DNA from: Kiritimatiellia bacterium
GTDB lineage: Bacteria; Verrucomicrobiota; Kiritimatiellia; CAIVKH01
DNA length: 64,000 bases
Reading direction: 5' to 3'
NCBI GenBank assembly: GCA_027493775.1
Contig: JAOSKE010000001.1
Location: 1,258,917-1,322,916 of the forward strand
Part shown: positions 1 to 8,973 of the stretch, one piece after another
Position numbering within the stretch: position 1 is the stretch's first letter
Layout of the letters: the number at the start of each line of letters is the position of its first letter
Position numbers and translations under genes: made by a program
The notes under the pieces: generated by a model
What the model was told of the DNA's origin: nothing
What the model saw: the letters and a program-made list of their open reading frames with translations, nothing else
The model's database searches: none

Positions 1-2
1 AC

Positions 3-2888
3 GGAAGCTGCGCGCCCGCCCGCGTACTCGATGAAAACTTCGACGCAGGCGCGGGCGTCCCGGCAGGCTGGTCGAACAACTTGACCGCGAACGACACGGC
101 TTCGGCACACTATAGCAGCGGCCCCAACTGCCGCGCCTTCGGGACCGGCGCATATCTCATCACGCCCGCTGTGGATTCGCCGACGCAACTCATGTTCTAT
201 GTGGATGCCAGCAGTGGCGGAAACGGAAAAACAGGAACCGTTGAATACTCCACCAATGGCAGCACCTTCGTCTCGCTCGGCTCGTTCACGGCGAGCACCG
301 CCGGAAGCGTGAAGACCTTTGCGCTCACGAGCTCACCCGACCTCTCCGCAGCACAGCAGGTGCGCTTCCGCTTCAGCTCCAGCTTCAATACGTGGTATCT
401 CGACGACGTGATTGTGGATTCCGGTTGCGGCGGCGCGCCTCCGGTCAACACGCCACCCACCATCAGCGTGGCGGGCGGCACCAATCAAGGTGCGTTGGTC
501 GGCCAGGCCTTGACCTTTGATGTCACGGCCGATGATGTGGACGGCGACACGGTCTTGCTGGAGATGCTCTCCGGCCCCGCCGGCGCAACCTTTGCCGACG
601 ACGTCGGACCCGCTCCGCTACAGATCGGCTTTTCATGGACCCCCGCAGCGACCGGAACCTTCACCGCGGTCTTTGCGGCTGAAGACGACAGTTCCGGTGT
701 TACACAGGGCGTCACCATCGTCGTCACCGAGCCCGTTGCGCCGCTCGACGCGCCCGTCATTCAGGCGGGCAGCGCCATCCAGACGAAGCAGTTTAATGCC
801 AACTGGCTCGCGGTCTCCAATGCCACCGGCTACGTCCTCGATGTCTCCACCAACAGCTCCTTCGCAAGTGGCGGCGGCACGACGAATATCTCGGAAGACT
901 TCTCGCTCTTTGTCACCGCCAACGGCTCGGTGGATCGCAGCGGCTCGCTGAACACCTATATGCACACCGCGGGCTGGACCGGCGAGAAGGTCTATGAAGA
1001 CGCCGGCCGCGCCAAGTTGGGCAGCGCCTCGGCTCGCGGCGTGCTCACGACGCCCACGATCGATCTCTCCGGGAATGGCGGCACCGCGACACTGCTCTTC
1101 GATCTCGGTAAGTACGGATCGGACGAGGGCCCGGTTCAAGTCCGCCATGCCCCGGATGGCGTCACGTTCGCGCAAGTCGGCGCGGACATCGCCCCGCCCG
1201 CGGCCATGACGCAGCAGAGCATTGAAATCACCGGCGGCACCGCATCCTCCAAGCTGCAACTGTATGCCAAGGGCTTGTCCAAGCATCGCTTCTACCTCGA
1301 CAACCTCGCCGTGGTGCAGGGCGGCGGCGCCGGAGACTACGTCCCTGGCTATGAACAACGCGACGTCGCCAATGTCACCACCTTCGCCGTCACCGGACTG
1401 ACGGAGGCCGTGACCTATCACTATCGCGTGAAGGCCTACAACAATGACACCAACAGCGCTTACTCCGCCGTGACCAACGTCACTACAGCGGCCGATGAAA
1501 ACGCGCCCTCGATCACCGTAACCACCGCGCCGCAATCCGTCGCTAATGTCGTCACGTCGTTCGATGTCGGCGGAACGGCGAATTCCAATGTGGTCGGTCA
1601 ACTCGCATGGACCAACGCGCTCAATGGCGCCAACGGCTCCATCGCTGCTGCCGCGAATTGGCTCATCAGCAGTATCCCGCTGGACGTCGGCGCAAACACA
1701 ATCACTGTGTCCGGCACCAACGCACTCGGCGACGCCGCCAGCGGTAGCGTCATCATCACGCGCCTCTCCGGCGGAGGCGGCGGCGCTGGAGAATGCACCA
1801 ACATCCTCTTCCAGGGCTTTGAACCAGGCGATGCCTGGGGCATTGTCACTGGCGCGGCGCAGGTTGCCAACACGACCGGATCCGGCGATACACCGCCCAA
1901 CGCGCGAATCCGAACCGGCTCCTATTCCTGGCAATCCGTCGGCAGCGCAACGCGCACCGTGGAACTGGTACGCGCCAGCATCGCCGACTACACGAATCGC
2001 CAGCTCTCCGTCCGCATCGCCGCCACGTCCACAACGGCAGCCAATGGCGTGGACAGCACGGACACTGTGCAGCTCTATGTCGCACTCGACGGCGCCGCAT
2101 TCCCCGCTTTGCCAGATATCACACTCAACGGCGGAGCGACAACAACGAATAACGCGCGGTGGGGATACTGGGCCACGAACATTGTCTCAACCACAGCCGG
2201 AACCCCAGTCACTGCATCCGCGCCCACGGCGGGAACGAGTACAAACCACTACGCCAACTTCTTCATCACCATCCCTGACGCCGCCACCTCCATTGCAGTG
2301 CGGGTGATAACCAAAGCAAACAGCGCATCCGAAGCATGGCATCTCGATGACATTGCGCTCGACGGCTGCGGAATCGGCGGTGGAGGCGGAGGTGGTACCC
2401 CGCCCACGCTCAACCCGCTTCTGGCACAAAATGTGTTCCTTGGCGAACGACTCGAATTTGCCGTCACTGCGACACCGTCCGACGGCGATCCCGTCACGCT
2501 CACCGCGAGCAATCTGCCCTCCGGCTCGGTCTTCAATCCCACCAATGAAGCCGGCACCTTCCTGTGGAGCAGCGCCTCGCCGCTTGGCAACTACAGCGTC
2601 AGCTTCCGCGCAACCGATAAAGACGGCTACGACGAACAATCCGTCGGCATCACCGTCCACCCGCTCCCCGACATTGGCAGCTTGGTCATCAGCAACGGCA
2701 ACGATGCCTCGGCCACATTCCTGTCGGTAAGCGGACGCGTGTATCAAATGCAATACACCGAAGACCTGGCCGAAAACCCCGTGCTGTGGAGTCCGCTGCA
2801 AACCATCACCGGCATGGGTTCCATCGTGACCCTCAGCGACACCAACAGCATAGACCCGATCCGCATGTATCGAATCGTCGCGCCGTAA
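3..2888 (+). CDS. Secreted multidomain beta-sandwich protein (5' truncated)
   Basis: The frame is open to the left window edge, so the TTG at 81 is not the true start and the N-terminus lies outside. The visible part starts with a jelly-roll-like module (DENFDAGAGVPAGW... ending WYLDDVIVDSGCGG), then an Ig/He_PIG-like domain (PPTISVAGG...), an FN3 domain interrupted by a second jelly-roll-like module (ending FYLDNLAVVQ), an Ig-like region, a third such module (ending WHLDDIALDGCG), a poly-Gly linker, another He_PIG-like domain, and a C-terminal domain ending RMYRIVAP. I see no catalytic motif in this part; any enzyme domain would be upstream. Probably an exported cell-surface or extracellular protein. 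The domain calls rest on pattern recognition only; the coding frame is certain. Confidence 0.85.
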   Translation, partial: GSCAPARVLDENFDAGAGVPAGWSNNLTANDTASAHYSSGPNCRAFGTGAYLITPAVDSPTQLMFYVDASSGGNGKTGTVEYSTNGSTFVSLGSFTASTAGSVKTFALTSSPDLSAAQQVRFRFSSSFNTWYLDDVIVDSGCGGAPPVNTPPTISVAGGTNQGALVGQALTFDVTADDVDGDTVLLEMLSGPAGATFADDVGPAPLQIGFSWTPAATGTFTAVFAAEDDSSGVTQGVTIVVTEPVAPLDAPVIQAGSAIQTKQFNANWLAVSNATGYVLDVSTNSSFASGGGTTNISEDFSLFVTANGSVDRSGSLNTYMHTAGWTGEKVYEDAGRAKLGSASARGVLTTPTIDLSGNGGTATLLFDLGKYGSDEGPVQVRHAPDGVTFAQVGADIAPPAAMTQQSIEITGGTASSKLQLYAKGLSKHRFYLDNLAVVQGGGAGDYVPGYEQRDVANVTTFAVTGLTEAVTYHYRVKAYNNDTNSAYSAVTNVTTAADENAPSITVTTAPQSVANVVTSFDVGGTANSNVVGQLAWTNALNGANGSIAAAANWLISSIPLDVGANTITVSGTNALGDAASGSVIITRLSGGGGGAGECTNILFQGFEPGDAWGIVTGAAQVANTTGSGDTPPNARIRTGSYSWQSVGSATRTVELVRASIADYTNRQLSVRIAATSTTAANGVDSTDTVQLYVALDGAAFPALPDITLNGGATTTNNARWGYWATNIVSTTAGTPVTASAPTAGTSTNHYANFFITIPDAATSIAVRVITKANSASEAWHLDDIALDGCGIGGGGGGGTPPTLNPLLAQNVFLGERLEFAVTATPSDGDPVTLTASNLPSGSVFNPTNEAGTFLWSSASPLGNYSVSFRATDKDGYDEQSVGITVHPLPDIGSLVISNGNDASATFLSVSGRVYQMQYTEDLAENPVLWSPLQTITGMGSIVTLSDTNSIDPIRMYRIVAP

Positions 2889-2912
2889 ATCCGCGCACGT
2901 GTGTAAAAGATG

Positions 2913-2948
2913 GGGCTGCGGCGAAGTCGCCGCAGCCCTTCCTTTTAA
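2913..2948 (+). terminator. Rho-independent terminator after the secreted protein gene
   Basis: A perfect 12-bp inverted repeat (GGGCTGCGGCGA / TCGCCGCAGCCC) with a 2-nt centre is followed by TTCCTTTTAA. It lies 24 bp past the stop codon. Confidence 0.85.
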
Positions 2949-3032
2949 TGCCGCGCAAAACTTGAAAAAAGAAAAGGGGTTGCGCCTCTTTCGCTCCAGT
3001 CGCATACTGGAATTAATCTGGAGGAAGAAACT

Positions 3033-4303
3033 ATGTCAACCGACCCCACGCTCGCAGAAGGCGCAAAACGCGTCGTTGCGGACCTCAAGGAACTCGCCGC
3101 ACTCACCTCGGACAAAAATGGCGCACAGCGCGTCGCCTGAAGGCCCGTTTTTCGCAAAACGCGCGAATGGTTTGGCGCAAAAGTCAAAAATGAACTTGGC
3201 CTGAAGGTCGAAGTGGATTCAGCGGGAAATCAATGGGTAACCGTTCCCGGCGATTCCGACGCAGCGGTACTCGTCGCAGGTCACCTCGATTCCGTCCCGA
3301 ATGGCGGCTGGCTGGATGGTTGTCTGGGTACCCTCTCCGCACTCGAAGCCCTCCGTCGCTACGCAAAACAATCGAACAAACCCGTCACGCTAAAATTGGT
3401 GGATTGGGCGGACGAAGAAGGCGCACGTTTCGGCCGCAGCCTTGTAGGATCTTCCGCCGCTGGCGGCTCACTCGACATTGAGGACATCCGCAACCTCAAA
3501 GATCGCGACGGCATTAAACAGTCCGATGCGCTGAAAGAGTGCGGCGTGGACATTGATAAAATGATGAATGCGCACAAGGAGCTAAAAAGATCAACGCGAA
3601 GGCCTACGTTGAATTGCACATCGAGCAAGGCCCCGTGCTTGAATCCATGAACAAGCCCACCGGCGTAGTGCTCGGCACCTTCGGCGTCGAACGCCACATG
3701 CTCAAGTTCACCGGTCAGGCGGCACACTCGGGCTCAACCCCGATCCCGATGCGTCGCGACGCCTTTCTTGCCGCCGCGCAATTCGCGCTGGAAGTTCGCA
3801 AGATCGGACTCAAATACAGCAAGCCCGGCGCGAACGTCGTCTGCACCTGCGGCATCGTCAAAGTAGAGCCCTGCATCGTCACCGCCTGCCCCGGTGTCTG
3901 CGAAATCTCGATTGACCAACGCGCACTCGACGCCGACATCCTTGCAAAAATGAACAAAGAAGCGCGTGAGGCGGCTGCACAGGCAGCGAAGGACAACAAT
4001 GTCGAACTCGAGTGGCACAAAATCTGGACCATTGAGCCGCGTCCGTTCGATCCGGAGTTGATGGCCCTTGCGGAAGAGTCCGTGCGTGAGATCACCGGCG
4101 ACGCACCCAAGCTCCCCTCCGGCCCACTGCACGACAGCGCCGAAATGGTGCCGCACATGCCGGTCATTATGATATTCGCCTATTCCGCGCGTGGTCTGAG
4201 CCACTGCAAAGAAGAGGACACACCAATCGAATACTTGGACAAGACCATCCAAGCCACCCTCTTACTCGTGGACAAGGTAATCGCAAAAACGGCTGCGGGG
4301 TGA
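3033..4303 (+). CDS. M20-family Zn amidohydrolase (carbamoylase/allantoate amidohydrolase type), interrupted
   Basis: Hydrolyses an N-carbamoyl or ureido amide in amino-acid or purine breakdown; the exact substrate cannot be read from sequence. Metal-site motifs are visible: GHLDSVP, WLDGCLG, ADEEGARFG, ELHIEQGP and the C-terminal SHCKEED, with the dimerisation-domain motif AAHSGSTP. The start ATG follows GGAGGAAG. The frame is broken twice. An in-frame TGA (3138-3140) stands where the family normally has Trp (RVA-W), and one A is missing from the run at 3584-3588, shifting the rest into another frame. The ORF track shows only the pieces 3213-3650 and 3614-4303. Joined, the length is normal for the family. 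Sequencing error is more likely than decay for the frameshift; the TGA is less clear. Confidence 0.8.
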
Positions 4304-4311
4304 GGCGCCGC

Positions 4312-4356
4312 GCAAACAAAAACGCCACGGCATTTGCCGTGGCGTTTCTGTTTTAA
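4312..4356. terminator. Bidirectional terminator between convergent genes
   Basis: An 11-bp perfect inverted repeat AACGCCACGGC / GCCGTGGCGTT with a 4-nt loop, with an A-run before it and T-rich sequence after it. It sits between the ends of the M20 gene (+) and the RRM gene (-). Confidence 0.8.
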
Positions 4357-4368
4357 TCTTGGATCGGT

Positions 4369-4710
4369 TTAGTAGCGATCGCGGCGTCCGCCGCCAAAGC
4401 CACCACGACCACCGCGATCACCGCGGTCGCCACCACCGAAGCCACCGCCGCGTGGGCGGTCTTCGCGGGGGCGCGCTTCGTTGACCGTAAGCGCGCGACC
4501 ATCAAGCTCCTGGCCGTTCAAGGCCGAGATCGCTTTCTGGGCGTCTGCGGGGGAGGCCATCTCAACAAAGGCAAATCCGCGGGACTTGCCCGTGAATTTG
4601 TCCATGATCAGGCTGCAGCTGGTGACGCTGCCTTGTCCCTCGAACAACTGGCGAAGGTCGCCTTCGCTTGTGCCATAGGACAGGTTTCCAACGTATAGTT
4701 TCGTTGCCAT
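4369..4710 (-). CDS. RRM RNA-binding protein with Gly/Arg-rich tail
   Basis: A single RNA-recognition motif fills residues 1-80, with RNP2 LYVGNL and RNP1 RGFAFVEM; both aromatic RNA-stacking positions are kept. The last 30 residues are an RGG-like tail (GGFGGGDRGDRGG). This is the bacterial and cyanobacterial Rbp type of 80-115 residues, often cold-inducible, that binds single-stranded RNA. It is a monocistronic minus-strand gene ending at a bidirectional terminator. A second RRM gene lies at 32271. Which RNAs it binds cannot be told. Confidence 0.92.
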   Translation of the reverse strand: MATKLYVGNLSYGTSEGDLRQLFEGQGSVTSCSLIMDKFTGKSRGFAFVEMASPADAQKAISALNGQELDGRALTVNEARPREDRPRGGGFGGGDRGDRGGRGGFGGGRRDRY

Positions 4711-4904
4711 ACTTCTACTTCTCTTTTCTTTATCTAACTACCGGGGAGGTTTTCGTGACTGTCCCGACTAATTCGGGCTAAGGCCCATCACCCACCAACA
4801 GAAGCGGCGACAACAACCTGCCAATTCACTGCGACTCTCGCACAACGGACAAGCGCGGGGTGTACCAAATGGCTGGCTGACTTCAACATTATTCGACAAG
4901 TTTT
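4711..4904. other. Intergenic leader region upstream of the RRM gene
   Basis: 194 bp without a convincing ORF. It would hold the promoter and 5' leader of the minus-strand RRM gene. I see no clear inverted repeat or known riboswitch. Confidence 0.4.
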
Positions 4905-6515
4905 TTAAGCCCTAGGCGGGATCAGGCGTTGGTGGACCTCGGCAAGATGGGCCGCTTCCACCTCTCGCTGTTCAGGGGACCAGCCCAGCAAACGGCCCAT
5001 TTCATCGCCAACCGCGCGAACGACCTCACGGCTCGGAACGTGAAGTGTGCCGAGGTCTGTGCGGCGCAATATCACGTCCGTCAATCGAAGCGCCTGCTCC
5101 TTTTTCACCGCATGCCGAATTTCCGCGCGCAAATACAAGGGCGCTCCCCCAAGTGACGCCGCTCCGTCCGCGCGGGCTTCATCCAACACTTCGCCGACCG
5201 ACGACCCATAGAGTCCGGTCAATCGCGCACAAAGTTCGTCTGACAAGTTCAACCCGCGCACCTTCGCTTCCGCGCACACGTCAACGTGTGCCGGAACGGG
5301 GTCTGTTGGAAGTTTTGAACCTCCCGCAACAACACGCGCGGCCGCCTCCCCCACCATCAGGCCCGTGGTGAACTTGACGCCTTTGACCGAAAATAATCCA
5401 CGCGTGCCTTCTTCGACCACCGCAGAGTGTTTATCCGGCTCCGGCGAGCCGCCACGCGGCGATGCCGGTTGTGCGCCAACGTGCATCATCGAAATTTGAT
5501 CCACGCTCAGTTTTGCGCCGGGCAATACGCCATTAATTTCCGCAACAAACAGTTCAACCGCAGTGCGCGATGGCCGATAGGCTTCCGGATCGCCCTCGTA
5601 CGGCTCATACACCGTCCCAATCATCGTCCCTCCGCGCCAGGGCACAAAAAACAGATTGCGATGACCGCGCTTCACCAGCGCTTCCGCATCGTCATGGGAT
5701 TGCCGACTCTCCAGCCCCACCCCATAACGACCGAACCACTGTGCGTCCACGATCACATCCCACGCGCCGACCAACGGCGAGCGCCCCGTGTCCACGCCCT
5801 TCCATTGTCGCCACCACGGCCCGGCAGCGTTGATCACCGAGCGCGCCTTGATCGAAAATTGCTCGCCCTTCAAAACATCGCGGACCTCAACCCCCGCGAC
5901 CGCGCCGCCCTCAACAATCAATCGCTCCGCAGCGACGTAGTTTGCGGTCACGGCCCCCGCATCGTTCGCCGCGCGGACGAAGAAAAGAGTCATTCGTTCG
6001 GTGTTGTGGCAAAGCCCGTCATACCAAACCGCGCCGCCGTCATACGCTTCGCGCGGGAGCATCGGCCAGATTGCGCCCGCTTCCGATGCGGATAAAATCC
6101 GGCCCGCCGGCAAATGCTGTTCTTGTGGCATCCCGCGATTTCTATCCCACGAGACAAGATCATTCAGCGCAAGCGCCACGCGCAACGCGGCCTTGCTGCG
6201 CATCCCCGAGCCGCTCGTAGGTATCGCAAAGGGCTGCGGCCGCACGAGGTGCGGCGCAAGCGCAAGGAACCGACGTCGTGCGCGAATGGACTCGCGCATC
6301 CGGCTCAAGTTTCCGTGTTGGAGATAACGCAACCCGCCGTGCATCACCTTCAAACTATTGGCCGACGCGCCGGAACCGAAATCGTCGCGATCAATCAGCG
6401 CCGTTTTCAACCCCAACCGACTCGCCGTCCATGCCGCGCTTACGCCATGAATTCCCGCGCCCACGACCAGCAGATCGAAGGTTTCATTCGCCAGTGATTT
6501 TAGTTGTTCACGCAT
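4905..6515 (-). CDS. glpD: FAD-dependent glycerol-3-phosphate dehydrogenase
   Basis: Oxidises sn-glycerol-3-phosphate to dihydroxyacetone phosphate, passing electrons via FAD to the membrane quinone pool. The N-terminus has the dinucleotide-binding motif VVGAGIHGVSAA (about residues 17-28) and the GlpD motif MHGGLRYLQHGN. FVPWRGGTMIGT and TGLMVGEAAARV are the usual substrate and FAD segments, and a C-terminal helical DAO_C-like domain follows. At 536 aa the length is typical. The start overlaps the end of the glycosyltransferase gene by 8 bp, so the two are probably co-transcribed. No glpK or glpF is in the window, so phospholipid glycerol metabolism is as likely a role as glycerol catabolism. 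Confidence 0.85.
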   Translation of the reverse strand: MREQLKSLANETFDLLVVGAGIHGVSAAWTASRLGLKTALIDRDDFGSGASANSLKVMHGGLRYLQHGNLSRMRESIRARRRFLALAPHLVRPQPFAIPTSGSGMRSKAALRVALALNDLVSWDRNRGMPQEQHLPAGRILSASEAGAIWPMLPREAYDGGAVWYDGLCHNTERMTLFFVRAANDAGAVTANYVAAERLIVEGGAVAGVEVRDVLKGEQFSIKARSVINAAGPWWRQWKGVDTGRSPLVGAWDVIVDAQWFGRYGVGLESRQSHDDAEALVKRGHRNLFFVPWRGGTMIGTVYEPYEGDPEAYRPSRTAVELFVAEINGVLPGAKLSVDQISMMHVGAQPASPRGGSPEPDKHSAVVEEGTRGLFSVKGVKFTTGLMVGEAAARVVAGGSKLPTDPVPAHVDVCAEAKVRGLNLSDELCARLTGLYGSSVGEVLDEARADGAASLGGAPLYLRAEIRHAVKKEQALRLTDVILRRTDLGTLHVPSREVVRAVGDEMGRLLGWSPEQREVEAAHLAEVHQRLIPPRA

Positions 6516-7669
6516 GGGTCACGCGGGCCAGATGATCGTAGGCGCCGAGCAATGCTGCACGGTAGGCCGTGCGGCTGTGGCGGATACGCGCGATCTCTTT
6601 GGCTTTTTCGCCGAGCTGACTTCGCAGCGCTGCGTCGGCAGCAAGCTCTTTTAGCACGTGACCCATTGCTGCGGGGGTGGGTTCAACGAGGCGCGCAAAC
6701 GAGTCGTCGAGCACCTGGGTGTGGGACTCAATACGCGTCGCGATGATGGCGCGGCCAGCGAGGAGGTAGGAGTAAATCTTCATCGGCGTGTTCACGCCGC
6801 GCAGTCGCGGAGAAATCAACATATCGGCCTGTTCCAAATAGTAACTGAGCCGATTGAGCGAGCGCGGGCCGAGCAGGTGTGCCCGACCGACCAGGCCAAG
6901 CTCTTTCACACGCGCTTGATACTTCGCGACGTCGCCTTCTTTTCCGCCGACCACAACCAGGGTCAACTCCGGCGACGCAGCGGCTGCGAGGCCTTCGAGC
7001 AGGAGATCAATGCCTTGGTAGTGTTCGAGGTTGCCGATATAGAGCGCCATCGGGCCGGAAATGCCAAGCGAGGCGCGGAGATTTTCTGTATCGGCGGGAA
7101 TGGCGGGAAATTCCATCGCCATATCGTGAAGCAGAACATAGCGTTTGCCGGGCGCAAACTTTTCGATCTTATCGGCAAGACTCTGGCAGACGGGCAGCAC
7201 CAGATCGGCGGAACGCATCGCACCCTTCTCGAAGCCTTCGAGGAGAAACCGGAACAGCTTGAGCCATCCCCATTTTTCCATCATCTGGTCAGCCATCGAA
7301 GAGTCCATATCATAGACCAGTTGCGCGTTTGCGCGACGCGCGAGACTTCGCGCGAAGAAGACGGATTCTTCGCACGCGTGAACAACATCGTATTTCTTTT
7401 CGCGCAACAATTTTTTTCGCCGCGCCATACAGCTTCACATCGCACAAAACTTTCTGCGGCGAGAATCCGATCGGCACGCGCGATACGCCAGCGGGCTTCG
7501 GCGCACGAATGATGCGAACACCGGGCATCTCGACGTCTGTCCCAAAGGGAAATGTAAGAAGATCAACGGAGTGCCCCGCTTCACCAAGTGTTTCCGCCAC
7601 CCACTTTACGGCGATCGGCGTGCCACGCTCCTCGTAGAACGGTTGCGGCGCGAGCAGCAATATATTCAT
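6508..7669 (-). CDS. GT4-like glycosyltransferase (frameshifted)
   Basis: The N-terminal GT-B half begins MNILLLAPQPFYEERGTP (start ATG 7667-7669, not the track's 7714). The C-terminal half has YIGNLEHYQGIDLLLEG and the donor-binding region GVNTPMKIYSYLLAGR, as in GT4 enzymes. It would transfer a sugar from a nucleotide-sugar donor to a lipid or polysaccharide; donor and acceptor are unknown. The halves lie in different frames, joined at a run of seven T (7411-7417), which looks like a homopolymer error. The track therefore gives 7310-7714 and 6508-7428 as separate ORFs. The start is 5 bp after the ankyrin-nuclease stop, which suggests one transcript with that gene and glpD. Confidence 0.8.
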
Positions 7670-7674
7670 ACCGC

Positions 7675-8973
7675 TCAGCGCGCCTCCGCGGTGGTGCGCT
7701 TCTTGATTCCCCACGCGCCGAACTGATCCCGCTTCGCCTCGTTCTCAAGTTGTTTCAACAGGCGCTGTTTCTGGTTTCCATACCCGTTGTCTATTCGCAT
7801 TCCATACACACGAACAAGCCCTTCCGAAGCAAGCAGCTCATCCAAATCGCCATCTTGCGTGACGACAAATGCATAATTGCGGGGCAGGCGGCTGTTGCCG
7901 CGCGCATCCGTCCATTGCGTGACAACGGTGAAGGGTGCGCGGGAGAGAACGCGGTCGGTGAAACGCGCGGCTTCCTTGCCGAGGCGCACGGTGTCTTCCG
8001 TGCTGATTCCAAAGTATCGGGCCTGGTCGCGAACGCGGTCGGGATAGGTCATGCTCTCTTCGGGGGTATCCACGTAGTAAAGCCGGAAGATGTATTCCTT
8101 TCCGTTGTGCATGACGTGAAAGGAATCGCCGTCGTTTCCGGCGCGCCGCAAAAGACGGCAATCCTCAAGAACATCCCAGCCCTTGGCGCGTCCGACCTTG
8201 AGTCCGATGGAATCGCGATTGCCGCGCACTCCGGCGGTGGCGCGAGTTCGTGCGCGGATCGGCGCGGCAAGTCCGGTCAACTGCCGGACGAGCGCCTGAT
8301 CCTCCTGCGACAGTTGCGGCAGGGCAATACGCACCAGATTTCCGTCGCGCTTCCGCAGCGTGACCGAATCCAGAATGTTTTGCAAAAACTCCGCCTCGAT
8401 TTTCGCGCCCGCGCGGCTGGTCCAAACACGAAAATTCGCGCCGGTCAACAGGGTGACTTGCGGAATATCAATTTCCGTAATGGGCACGTCCGGCGGCGGC
8501 GCGACCGCAGTGGATGGAGCCAACGATTTGAGGTAGTTCGCGACATCTGTTTTGCCCATGAACCGCGCGACCTGCTCGGGGATCAGCCCGGACTCGTCCA
8601 GCGCATTGATGTTTGCGCCGTGCTCAACAAGGATGCGCGCGGCCAGCAATTTGCCCTCGCGGGCGGCGGCGTGGAGCGGGGTGAATCCGGCGACATCCGT
8701 CGCGTTGACCTGCGCACCGGCCTCAAGCAAAAGATTGAGCACATCCACATGCCCGCCATACGCAGCCGCGTGCAGCGCAGTCGCGTTTTCAGCGCCCGGC
8801 TCATTAACCTTTGCGCCCGAGACAAGAAGGTTGCGCACACCCTCGATATCGCCGCGCGCCGCAGCGTTATACAGCGTATCACGCACGGCGGGAGGCGCAG
8901 CGCGTTGCGGAACTTCGCAACCGGCAATCACAAGCGCCAGCGCGAATAAGAAAATGTTTCTAGAAAATTTCAG
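7675..8973 (-). CDS. Lipoprotein: ankyrin repeats plus thermonuclease-like domain
   Basis: The track starts at an internal GTG. Upstream in frame is a good lipoprotein signal (KFSRNIFLFALALVIAGC) preceded by CTG at 8971-8973, which overlaps the kinase stop as CTGA, the same geometry as common ATGA overlaps. I therefore place the start at this rare codon. After the lipobox Cys come three to four ankyrin repeats (TALHAAAYGGHVDVLNLLLEAG; TPLHAAAREGK), a linker, and a C-terminal staphylococcal-nuclease-like domain (GDSFHV, FRLYYVDTPEE, LPRNYAFV). Inferred role: an envelope-anchored protein with nuclease or nucleic-acid-binding ability. Whether the nuclease residues are complete is uncertain. Confidence 0.78.
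   Translation of the reverse strand: MKFSRNIFLFALALVIAGCEVPQRAAPPAVRDTLYNAAARGDIEGVRNLLVSGAKVNEPGAENATALHAAAYGGHVDVLNLLLEAGAQVNATDVAGFTPLHAAAREGKLLAARILVEHGANINALDESGLIPEQVARFMGKTDVANYLKSLAPSTAVAPPPDVPITEIDIPQVTLLTGANFRVWTSRAGAKIEAEFLQNILDSVTLRKRDGNLVRIALPQLSQEDQALVRQLTGLAAPIRARTRATAGVRGNRDSIGLKVGRAKGWDVLEDCRLLRRAGNDGDSFHVMHNGKEYIFRLYYVDTPEESMTYPDRVRDQARYFGISTEDTVRLGKEAARFTDRVLSRAPFTVVTQWTDARGNSRLPRNYAFVVTQDGDLDELLASEGLVRVYGMRIDNGYGNQKQRLLKQLENEAKRDQFGAWGIKKRTTAEAR

Noticed and set aside
633-1934. 433-aa minus-strand ORF
   Set aside because: Antisense to a well-supported coding frame; composition is Arg/Gly/Ala-rich, as expected from a shadow frame of GC-rich DNA.
3138-3140. TGA recoded as Trp or selenocysteine
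   Set aside because: TGA ends other genes here (e.g. rsmA), the family does not use selenocysteine there, and no SECIS-like hairpin stands out.
7588-8949. 453-aa plus-strand ORF
   Set aside because: Antisense to the ankyrin-nuclease gene, which has real repeats and motifs.
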